A stretch of DNA of 64,000 nt from Pseudomonadota bacterium. Lineage in GTDB: Bacteria > Pseudomonadota > Alphaproteobacteria > Sphingomonadales > Sphingomonadaceae. The stretch spans positions 62,001 to 126,000 of the forward strand of contig JAKPAG010000128.1 of NCBI GenBank assembly GCA_029779535.1, given 5' to 3'. Both the position numbers and the translations under genes were made by a program. Below, in pieces: positions 52,255-59,323 of this stretch; position 1 is the first letter of the stretch, and every line of letters begins with the position of its first letter. A model generated the notes under the pieces. The model was given only the letters and a program-made list of their open reading frames with translations. It was not told where the DNA came from and did no database searches.

Positions 52255-53175
52255 TCAGGCGGCGTCGGCCAGGGCGGCCTGTTCGTCCGCTCCGAATCCG
52301 ACGCTGAAATCGTGGCCCCACAGGCTGACCGAGGTGCTTTCGAACAGGGTGTGGCGGTCCCAGTCGAGGGTGCGGCCGCCAAACCCGTATTCGAGCGCGA
52401 AACCGCCCGGGGTCGCCATGTAGAAGCTGGTCATGTGGTCGTTGGTATGCTTGCCAAGGGTCGCCATCAGGCGGGTGCCCTTGGCCAGCATCCGGTCATA
52501 GGCGCGGCCGACCTCGTCGAGGCTCTCGACCTCGACCATCAGGTGGACGCAGCCCGACGGCACTTCGCCTTCGAACAGCGCCAGGCTGTGATGGCGGCCA
52601 TTGTCGCAGTGCATGAAATCGATCCGCATTTCCGGTCCGCCCGGCCCCATCGGGCGGTGGATCAGGATGTCGGACAGGCCGAAGCCCAGCACGTCGATCA
52701 GGAACTGGCGGGTTTCGGCAATCTTCGGCGCGGGCAGGACCATGTGGCCATAACCCAGGTCCCCGGTAACGAAGCCCGGCACCCCGCAGGGCGACCGGAA
52801 CGGGTCAAAGCTGGTGACATAGCCCAGCGCCAACTCGTGGCGGTTGCCCGACGGATCGAGGAACCACACCATGTCGAACACGTGGCGAAAGGCGATCTCG
52901 TCCTTGCTGCCCTGGGTGAAGCTGACCCCCTTGGCGGCCAGTTCCTGCTTCGCGGCTGCGAATTCGGCGTCACCGGAAATTTCCCAGCCGCTGGCGCTGT
53001 AGCGGTCGGCCGCGCCGCGCTGGATGAACAGCCGCCCCGCGCGCTCGTCCATTCGCAGTGCCAGGCCGCCGGGCAGATCGTGCGCCGAAAATCCCGCCAC
53101 CTGTTCGGCAAACGAACACCACGCCGAAAGATCGGTTGCGTCGATCACCGAATATGCCAAAGCCGCTACGCGCAT
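52255..53175 (-). CDS. Type I extradiol ring-cleavage dioxygenase, HsaC-like
   Basis: A 306-residue two-domain vicinal oxygen chelate enzyme. Iron ligands His144 (GYGHMVL), His211 (CVHLMVEV) and Glu262 (ALEYG), plus His195, His243 and Tyr252, match the full active set of BphC (His146, His210, Glu260, His195, His241, Tyr250). It should cleave a catechol such as the A ring of a 3,4-dihydroxysecosteroid. I use the ATG at 53175 with GGGAG upstream. No meta-cleavage hydrolase (HsaD) follows in the window. Confidence 0.88.
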   Translation of the reverse strand: MRVAALAYSVIDATDLSAWCSFAEQVAGFSAHDLPGGLALRMDERAGRLFIQRGAADRYSASGWEISGDAEFAAAKQELAAKGVSFTQGSKDEIAFRHVFDMVWFLDPSGNRHELALGYVTSFDPFRSPCGVPGFVTGDLGYGHMVLPAPKIAETRQFLIDVLGFGLSDILIHRPMGPGGPEMRIDFMHCDNGRHHSLALFEGEVPSGCVHLMVEVESLDEVGRAYDRMLAKGTRLMATLGKHTNDHMTSFYMATPGGFALEYGFGGRTLDWDRHTLFESTSVSLWGHDFSVGFGADEQAALADAA

Positions 53176-53238
53176 CGCTTGCTCCCAGGGATCCATTCCT
53201 CAGGATCGGGAGACTGCGGTAGGGGTGGCCGGGAAACA

Positions 53239-53359
53239 TTGATCAAGATCAACGGATTTGGAACATGCGTTGCCAAAACACCCCTGATACGCAGCAATTT
53301 GACATTGAAATTGCCTTTTTGCTGAAAATCGCGTATCTGAACAGCATTCCAAATACGCA
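53239..53359. promoter_or_regulatory. Divergent promoter with several repeats and TGCGTAWC-type elements
   Basis: Between the extradiol dioxygenase and flavin reductase genes lie TTGATC/GATCAA (53239-53252, 2-bp spacer), GATACGCA (53286-53293), GCAATTT/AAATTGC (53294-53314, 7-bp spacer), CGCGTATC (53330-53337, one mismatch) and AATACGCA (53352-53359, one mismatch). This is the densest regulatory region of the window and would coordinate both ring-cleavage operons. Confidence 0.6.
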
Positions 53360-53374
53360 CTGACGGGGAGAATC

Positions 53375-53884
53375 ATGAGCGACGCAAACCACCAGCCGGA
53401 CCTGGCCAGCCGCATGAAGCTGGTGCTGCGCTATCTCCCCGCGCCGGTCGGGATTGTCACCAGCTATGATCCGGCCAGCGGGGCGCCGATTGGTCTGGCC
53501 ATGTCGGCGATCATGCCGATGGCGCTGGAACCCTGTTCAATGGCGATCGCGGTCAACCGCTCGGGCTCGGCCCACGAAGGCATCCTTGCCACCGGACGGT
53601 TCTGCATCAACCTGCTCGACAGCGACTTGCACGGCCATATGGGGCCCTTCGCCAGCGCCGATCTGCGCGACCTGCGCTTTACCCAGCCCGAATGGAAGCA
53701 GCACGGCGAGGTCTGGTATATCGAGGGCGCGCCGGCCAACATCTTATGCGAAGTGCGCGAAACGGTGTCCTACGGCACGCACGACCTGCTGATCGGCGAA
53801 GTCTACGAGCTGATCGCCAGCGGCCGCGACGACATCCTTGGCTGGGCCAACGGCGCGCTCGGGCGGCTCGCCCCGCTGGGCTGA
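53375..53884 (+). CDS. Flavin reductase family protein, HsaB-like
   Basis: A 169-residue flavin reductase: LRYLPAPVGIVTSYD (18-32), GLAMSAIMPMALEPCSMAIAV in the FMN region, GRFCINLL and a GEVYEL segment. It should supply reduced FMN or FAD to the HsaA-like monooxygenase on the opposite strand. Start ATG with GGGGAGAATC upstream. First gene of the 53375-59298 operon. Confidence 0.87.
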   Translation: MSDANHQPDLASRMKLVLRYLPAPVGIVTSYDPASGAPIGLAMSAIMPMALEPCSMAIAVNRSGSAHEGILATGRFCINLLDSDLHGHMGPFASADLRDLRFTQPEWKQHGEVWYIEGAPANILCEVRETVSYGTHDLLIGEVYELIASGRDDILGWANGALGRLAPLG

Positions 53885-54002
53885 CAGATCAGGCCAGAAG
53901 GAACGCTGGCGGACAGATTGCGGCCGCCCTCGCCGCTAGCCCCTTGCCTCTCTCTGCCGCGTGGCCCGATTATGCGGGCGACCGAACAGCGGAGAGGCTG
54001 CC

Positions 54003-54833
54003 ATGAATATTCCCTATCTCGCCCGCGGGGTGATGCCCGTCAGCACGGACAGCAGCGTGCTGGTGTCCTCGTCGAAGTATCTCAACAACCCGCGCCTGCG
54101 TGACTGGCTGGCGATGATCCTGCTGCGCCGCAACGGCAAGGACCTGCCGCCGCCGGCGGAAATGCACGAATTCCTCTCGATCCTGAACGAGCTGCGCGAT
54201 TTCGACAGGATCGAGGAGCAGATCACCGCCGAACGCAAGGTCAACCCGCAGCTCGACCAGTGGTTCAGCGAAGGCCATGTCAGCCGCTACAAGATCGAGG
54301 ATTTCGCCCAGTACCAGCCCGGCTCGCTGGGGCGGATCTTCTACGACCAGATGACCGGCGGCAGCTATGACATCCAGATCGTGCCGTGGAGCGAGCCCAA
54401 GACGCAGCTCGAATTCTTCAACCTGCGCAGCGGCCAGACCCACGATTTCGAACACATCCTGACCGGCGGCGGCTTCAACTTCATGGGCGAACTGGTGCCC
54501 TACTGGTACCGCCTGACCAACGTGCCGCGCTTCATCAAGGACCAGCACCTGGCGAGCGAGCTGAACATCATCAACATCTTCGGCTCGCTGCGCTACCAGA
54601 CCCGCACCGCGCTGCATTATCCCGAAGTCTGGCCGGTCTGCGTCGACTGCATCAATCGCGGGATCACGGTCGGCACGCAAAGCGATGCCTTGTTCCTTGC
54701 GAAAATCGAAGATGCGTTCCACCTTCCGCTGGAAGAGGCGCGCGCCTTCCTTGGCGTGCGCGGCGCGGTGGACGTGGATACCCATAACGCGGGGGCCTTC
54801 TGGGCCGAACGCGAGGAACTGGTGGAGGTTTGA
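54003..54833 (+). CDS. Coq4-like protein, second copy
   Basis: A 276-residue protein with the Coq4 motif HDxxHx11E: His147, Asp148, His151, Glu163. N-terminus DSSVLVSSSKYLN and the PGSLGRIFYDQM block match the copy at 35476-36354, but the rest has diverged widely. GGAGAGG precedes the ATG at 54003. It is followed after 3 bp by an N-acyl-D-amino-acid deacylase-like amidohydrolase, the same partner as the first copy but in inverted gene order. Confidence 0.82.
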   Translation: MNIPYLARGVMPVSTDSSVLVSSSKYLNNPRLRDWLAMILLRRNGKDLPPPAEMHEFLSILNELRDFDRIEEQITAERKVNPQLDQWFSEGHVSRYKIEDFAQYQPGSLGRIFYDQMTGGSYDIQIVPWSEPKTQLEFFNLRSGQTHDFEHILTGGGFNFMGELVPYWYRLTNVPRFIKDQHLASELNIINIFGSLRYQTRTALHYPEVWPVCVDCINRGITVGTQSDALFLAKIEDAFHLPLEEARAFLGVRGAVDVDTHNAGAFWAEREELVEV

Positions 54834-54836
54834 GCG

Positions 54837-56564
54837 ATGGCGGACTATGACATCCTGATCAAGGGCGGCACCGTGCTGGACGGCAGCGGCGGCGCGGCCT
54901 TTACCGGCGACGTGGCGATCAATGGCGACCGGATCGTCGCGGTGGGCCAGTGCCCCGGCACGGCCGACCAGGTGATCGACGCCGCGGGCAAGCTCGTCAC
55001 CCCCGGCTTCGTTGACATCCACACCCATTACGACGGCCAGTCGATCTGGTCCGAGGAAATGTCCCCCTCCTCCTCGCACGGGGTGACCACCGTGGTGATG
55101 GGCAATTGCGGCGTCGGCTTTGCCCCCTGCCGCAAGGAAGACCAGCAGGTGCTGATCAAGGTGATGGAAGGGGTGGAAGACATCCCCGGCGTGGTCATGG
55201 CCGAAGGCCTGGACTGGGACTGGGAAACCTTCCCCGAATACCTTGACGCGGTCGACAGCCGCAAGCGCGACATCGATGTGGCCGCGCTGCTGCCGCACAG
55301 CCCCTTGCGCGTCTATGCCATGGGGACACGCGGCGCCAATCGCGAACCGGCCAATGACGAAGACCTGGCCAGAATGCGCAGCCTCGCGCGCGAAGCGCTG
55401 GAGGCCGGCGCAATCGGCTTTGCCACCAGCCGCCTGCAAATTCACAAGACCATGGACGGCGATTTCATTCCCAGCTTCGAGGCGGACAGCCGCGAACTGG
55501 TCGAAATCGCCAGCGCGATGAAGGACGTGGGCTCGGGCGTCATGCAGATGGTGCCCAACGTCTACAACGGCTGGGACGAGGAATTCGCCCACCTCAAGGC
55601 AATCGTCGATGCCACCGGCCGGCCGGCGACCTTCACCTATGCCGTGGCCAACAGCGGCCCGCCGACCTGGCTGCGCGCGCTCGAACTGGTCGAGGCCGAG
55701 AACGCCAAGGGCGCCAAGATCCGCCCGCAGATCATGCCGCGCCCGATCGGCATGGTCGCCGGGTTCGAGTTGTCGACCCACCCGTTCTGCCTGTGCCCCA
55801 GCTACCTGCCGATCGCCCGGCTGCCGCTGGCGCAGCAACTGGAAAAGCTGCGCGATCCTGCGTTCCGCGCCCGGCTGATCGCCGAACAGCCCGAGGAAGG
55901 CCACCCGCTGGCGCAGTTGTCGCGCAACTGGAACTGGCTGTTCCCGCTGTCCGATCCGCCCAATTACGAACCGCCGCTGGACAGCAGCATCGGCGCCCAG
56001 GCCCGCGCGCAGGGCCGCAGCCCTGAAGAAGTGGCGATGGACCACCTGATGAACGGCGGCGATGGCCGGGGCATGCTCTACAACGCGCTGGGCAATTTCC
56101 ACGAAGGCAGCCTCGATGCGCTTTACCCGCTGATGGAGCGCGACGACGTGGTGCTGGGCCTGGGCGATGGCGGGGCACATTACGCCGCGATCTGCGATGC
56201 CAGCTATCCCACTTTCCTGCTGACCTACTGGACCCGTGACAGGCAGGGCGAAAAGATCGACTGGCCCGCCGCGATCAAGGCGCTCACCTCGGTCCCGGCC
56301 GATACCATGTGCCTGAGCGACCGCGGGCTGCTTAAGCCGGGCTATAAGGCCGACGTCAACGTGATCGACGCCGAGCGGCTGGCGCTGCACCGCCCCGAAG
56401 TGAAGTTCGACCTGCCGACCGGCGGGCGGCGGCTGGACCAGGCGGCCACCGGCTATGCCTGGACGATCTGTTCGGGCCAGGTGATCCGCCGCGACGACCG
56501 GTCCACCGGCGCGCGTCCGGGCCGGCTGGTGCGCGGTTCGCAAAGCGCGCCGCTGGCGGCCTGA
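54837..56564 (+). CDS. Amidohydrolase, N-acyl-D-amino-acid deacylase-like, second copy
   Basis: A 575-residue TIM-barrel amidohydrolase. HTHYD at 62-66, Cys91 in GNCG, and a late Asp in GLGDGGAHY near 442. The block [12 protein letters not shown], then [15 protein letters not shown], places it in a deacylase-like subgroup without defined substrate. It starts 3 bp after the Coq4-like stop. Together the two genes form a module duplicated in the window. A hydrolytic step on the intermediate made by the Coq4-like protein is one hypothesis. Confidence 0.82.
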   Translation: MADYDILIKGGTVLDGSGGAAFTGDVAINGDRIVAVGQCPGTADQVIDAAGKLVTPGFVDIHTHYDGQSIWSEEMSPSSSHGVTTVVMGNCGVGFAPCRKEDQQVLIKVMEGVEDIPGVVMAEGLDWDWETFPEYLDAVDSRKRDIDVAALLPHSPLRVYAMGTRGANREPANDEDLARMRSLAREALEAGAIGFATSRLQIHKTMDGDFIPSFEADSRELVEIASAMKDVGSGVMQMVPNVYNGWDEEFAHLKAIVDATGRPATFTYAVANSGPPTWLRALELVEAENAKGAKIRPQIMPRPIGMVAGFELSTHPFCLCPSYLPIARLPLAQQLEKLRDPAFRARLIAEQPEEGHPLAQLSRNWNWLFPLSDPPNYEPPLDSSIGAQARAQGRSPEEVAMDHLMNGGDGRGMLYNALGNFHEGSLDALYPLMERDDVVLGLGDGGAHYAAICDASYPTFLLTYWTRDRQGEKIDWPAAIKALTSVPADTMCLSDRGLLKPGYKADVNVIDAERLALHRPEVKFDLPTGGRRLDQAATGYAWTICSGQVIRRDDRSTGARPGRLVRGSQSAPLAA

Positions 56565-56568
56565 TGCG

Positions 56569-57084
56569 ATGACCCTCACCCTTGAATCCCTCGCCGCGCG
56601 GATCGCCGCGCTGGAAGACATCGAGGCGATCCGCCAGCTCAAGGCGCGCTACCTGCGCGGCTGCGACCTGAAGCAGCCCGAAGTGGTGCGGGATACCCTG
56701 CTGCCGGACGGCGCGGTGATCGCCTATGAAGGCTTTCCGCCGTTCGACAATCGCGACGCCTTCGTCGCAGTGTTCGAACAAATGGGCTGCCAGCCGGGCG
56801 TCCACGACCTGCACCACGCCACCAATTCGGAAATCACCCTGACCGGGGCGGACGAGGCCGTGGGCAAATGGTCGCTCAACTTCCGCTCGATCATCATGGC
56901 CACGCGCAGCGTGATCCAGATGGGGGTCGAATACGAGGACCGTTACCTGCGCCGCGATGGCCGCTGGTACATCGCGGAAACGCGCTCGACTCGCACGGGC
57001 TGCCTCATCGAACAGGTGGACGAGGCGGGCAAGACAACAGTAGTGGCGATGGGCGATCCACCCGCCGCCTATGGCGAAGGCTGA
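56569..57084 (+). CDS. SnoaL-like (NTF2-fold) protein
   Basis: A 171-residue NTF2-like protein. Tyr28/Asp33 (YLRGCD) and His82/83 (LHHATN) give the YxxxxD...H pattern with BaiE-like spacing. It starts 4 bp after the amidohydrolase and precedes the acyl-CoA dehydrogenase pair, so it may dehydrate or isomerise an intermediate of the same branch. Confidence 0.82.
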   Translation: MTLTLESLAARIAALEDIEAIRQLKARYLRGCDLKQPEVVRDTLLPDGAVIAYEGFPPFDNRDAFVAVFEQMGCQPGVHDLHHATNSEITLTGADEAVGKWSLNFRSIIMATRSVIQMGVEYEDRYLRRDGRWYIAETRSTRTGCLIEQVDEAGKTTVVAMGDPPAAYGEG

Positions 57085-57087
57085 TCG

Positions 57088-57154
57088 CACCACCCTTTGA
57101 CAGGGCCATTCCGGCACGGCAAGGCGGTGGTGAGCTGAATCACGGAGCCTTGCC
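57088..57154 (+). promoter_or_regulatory. Two mutually exclusive hairpins covering the SD of the acyl-CoA dehydrogenase gene
   Basis: GGCAAGGC (57118-57125) pairs perfectly with GCCTTGCC (57147-57154), leaving a loop that contains the likely SD ACGGAG, 3 nt before the ATG. CACCACC (57088-57094) can instead pair with GGTGGTG (57126-57132), which lies in that loop. The two folds cross, so only one can form at a time unless a pseudoknot is made. This looks like a translational switch. Confidence 0.4.
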
Positions 57155-57157
57155 ACG

Positions 57158-58147
57158 ATGCTTGCCGAAATGATCCAGCGCCTGTTCGAACGGCAACTTG
57201 ACCTTGCCGTCCAGGCGCGCGCCCGCGAGGGTGAATGGCTTGCCGATCTTTGGACCGAAGTGGCCGAGATGGGCCTGCCGCTGGCCTTGCTGAGCGAGGA
57301 CGAGGGGGGCTTTGGCCTGTCTCCCACCGAAACGGGCGAAGTGCTGCGCCAGCTGGGCTTGCACGCTGTGCCGCTGCCGGTAGCGGAAACGATGGGCGCC
57401 AACCGCCTGCTCGCCAAGGCCGGACTGCCGCTGGCCGAAGGTCCGGCAGGCCTCGCCCGCGCCGATGACCTTGCGGTCGAACAGGGCCGGATCAAGGGCG
57501 TGGTTACCCGCGTCGCCTGGGGCGCAGACCTCGATTGCCTGGCGCTGGCGGTGGGCGACACGCTCTACCGGGTGCCACGTTCCGGCTGGAGCGTGGCCGA
57601 GGCCGGCACCGCGCTCAACTTCCACCCGCGTCCCAGCCTGCTGATCGACTGCGAAGTGGCGGACAGCGCGCCGCTGCCGCGCTGCCCCATGGCCGAAGGG
57701 GCCGCGCTGCGCGCTTTCCAGATCGCCGGGGCGCTTGAAGCCGCGCTCGACATGACGCTCGATCACACGGCCACCCGCGTCCAGTTCGGCAAGCCGCTGC
57801 AGAAGAACCAGGTGGTCCAGCACGAGCTGGCCAAGCTGGCGGGCGAACTGGCCTGCGCCACGGCCGCCGCCGACCTTGCCGCCGAAGCGCTGGAACGCGG
57901 CGACGTGCTGGGAGTGGCCGCCGGATCGCTGCGCGCGCGTGAAGCCGCCGGGGCCGGCGCGGCGATTGCCGGGCAGATGCACGGCGCGATCGGCTATACC
58001 CGCGAGCACCGCCTGCACCTTTACACCACCTCGCTCTACACCTGGCGCGATGAATTTGGCGGCCAGGTGGCCTGGGCGAAACTGCTGGGCAAGGCCGCAA
58101 TCGACGCGGGCTCTGCCGGATACTGGCCGATGGTGACACAGCTATGA
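57158..58147 (+). CDS. Acyl-CoA dehydrogenase, small subunit of a heteromeric pair (FadE28/ChsE1-like)
   Basis: A 329-residue acyl-CoA dehydrogenase-like protein, shorter than the 380-400 residue norm. The C-terminal helical domain is intact (FGKPLQKNQVVQHELAKLAG, then HGAIGYTREHRLHLY), while the N-terminal half is reduced. Its size matches ChsE1 (FadE28), the non-catalytic half of the ChsE1-ChsE2 heterotetramer. The stop overlaps the next dehydrogenase gene by 4 bp. Desaturation of a steroid side-chain CoA is inferred. Confidence 0.85.
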   Translation: MLAEMIQRLFERQLDLAVQARAREGEWLADLWTEVAEMGLPLALLSEDEGGFGLSPTETGEVLRQLGLHAVPLPVAETMGANRLLAKAGLPLAEGPAGLARADDLAVEQGRIKGVVTRVAWGADLDCLALAVGDTLYRVPRSGWSVAEAGTALNFHPRPSLLIDCEVADSAPLPRCPMAEGAALRAFQIAGALEAALDMTLDHTATRVQFGKPLQKNQVVQHELAKLAGELACATAAADLAAEALERGDVLGVAAGSLRAREAAGAGAAIAGQMHGAIGYTREHRLHLYTTSLYTWRDEFGGQVAWAKLLGKAAIDAGSAGYWPMVTQL

Positions 58148-59298
58148 GTGCGATCCCCTTTCCCGCCCCGCCCGCCGACAGCGCCGAAGTCATCGCGCTG
58201 CGCACCGAATTCCGCGCTTTCCTGGCAAAGCAGCTGGCCACCCGCGGCCCGCGCCAGCGTTCGGAAAGCTGGTATGGCTATGACCGCGCCTTCAGCCGCG
58301 CGATGGGACAGGCCGGCTATCTCGGCATGACCTGGCCCAAGCAGTATGGCGGGCACGAACGCAGCGCGTTCGAACGTGCCGTGGTGGTCGAGGAATGCCT
58401 TGCTGCCGGCGCCCCGGTGGGTGCGCACTGGATTGCCGACCGCCAGAGCGGTCCTTCGATCCTCAAGTACGGAACAGAAGCGCAAAAAGAGCAGATCCTG
58501 CCGCGCATCGCGGCCGGCGAATGCGGCTTCGGCATCGGCATGAGCGAACCGGATTCGGGCAGCGACCTTGCCGCGACGCGGACCAAGGCCGTGCGTGACG
58601 GCGACGTCTATCGCGTCACCGGGACCAAGGTTTGGACCAGCTTCGCCCACGAGGCTGATTACGCAATCCTGTTTTGCCGTACCCAGGGCACCCCGGCCGA
58701 CCGGCACAAGGGCACCAGCCAGCTGATCGTCGATCTGAAGAACACGCCGGGCCTGACCATCAAGCCGATCATCGATCAGGCCGGGCAGCACCACTTCAAC
58801 GAAATGCATTTCGAAGATGCGGTGGTTCCGGCCGACATGCTGCTGGGCGAAGAAGGCCAGGGCTGGGATCAGGTGATGAGCGAGTTGGCGTTCGAACGTT
58901 CGGGCCCGGAACGCTTCCTCTCTTCGATCGAATTGCTGCTGCAACTGGTCGAAGTGCTGAAAGGCCGCGACAGCGATGCCGCGCAAATCACGGTCGGCCG
59001 CGTCACCGCGCGCCTTGCCGTTCTGCGCCGCCTGTCGCGTTCGGTCGCGGGCATGCTGCAGAACGAGCAGGACGCCAATCTGCAGGCCGCAATCGTCAAG
59101 GACCTGGGCGCGCTGTTCGAACAGGGCTTGCCCGACATTGCCCGCGAACTTGTGGATTGCGAAGCCGATCCGCGCGCTGCGGGGGCCTATTCCGCCGTGC
59201 TGGCCAACATCGTCCACAATGCGCCCAGCTGGTCGCTGCGTGGCGGCACCCGCGAAATCCTGCGGGGGATCATCGCCCGAGGGCTGGGGACGCGCTGA
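58144..59298 (+). CDS. Acyl-CoA dehydrogenase, large subunit of a heteromeric pair (FadE29/ChsE2-like)
   Basis: A 384-residue acyl-CoA dehydrogenase with FGIGMSEPDSGSDLA (129-143) and WTSFAHEADYA in the FAD-binding region, and RGGTREILRGIIARGL at the end. The MCAD-type catalytic Glu before GT is absent; Glu251 in FERSGPERF sits where ChsE2 has its base (Glu247). Size fits FadE29 (about 387). It should pair with the upstream small subunit. Last gene of the catabolic region. Confidence 0.86.
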   Translation: MSAIPFPAPPADSAEVIALRTEFRAFLAKQLATRGPRQRSESWYGYDRAFSRAMGQAGYLGMTWPKQYGGHERSAFERAVVVEECLAAGAPVGAHWIADRQSGPSILKYGTEAQKEQILPRIAAGECGFGIGMSEPDSGSDLAATRTKAVRDGDVYRVTGTKVWTSFAHEADYAILFCRTQGTPADRHKGTSQLIVDLKNTPGLTIKPIIDQAGQHHFNEMHFEDAVVPADMLLGEEGQGWDQVMSELAFERSGPERFLSSIELLLQLVEVLKGRDSDAAQITVGRVTARLAVLRRLSRSVAGMLQNEQDANLQAAIVKDLGALFEQGLPDIARELVDCEADPRAAGAYSAVLANIVHNAPSWSLRGGTREILRGIIARGLGTR

Positions 59299-59323
59299 CC
59301 GGCGCGCCCCGGCTCGCGCGGCC

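Noticed and set aside
53970..56642. An 890-codon open frame on the minus strand opposite the second Coq4/amidohydrolase module
   Set aside because: Same artefact of GC-rich DNA. The plus-strand proteins carry intact metal motifs, SD sequences and coupling.
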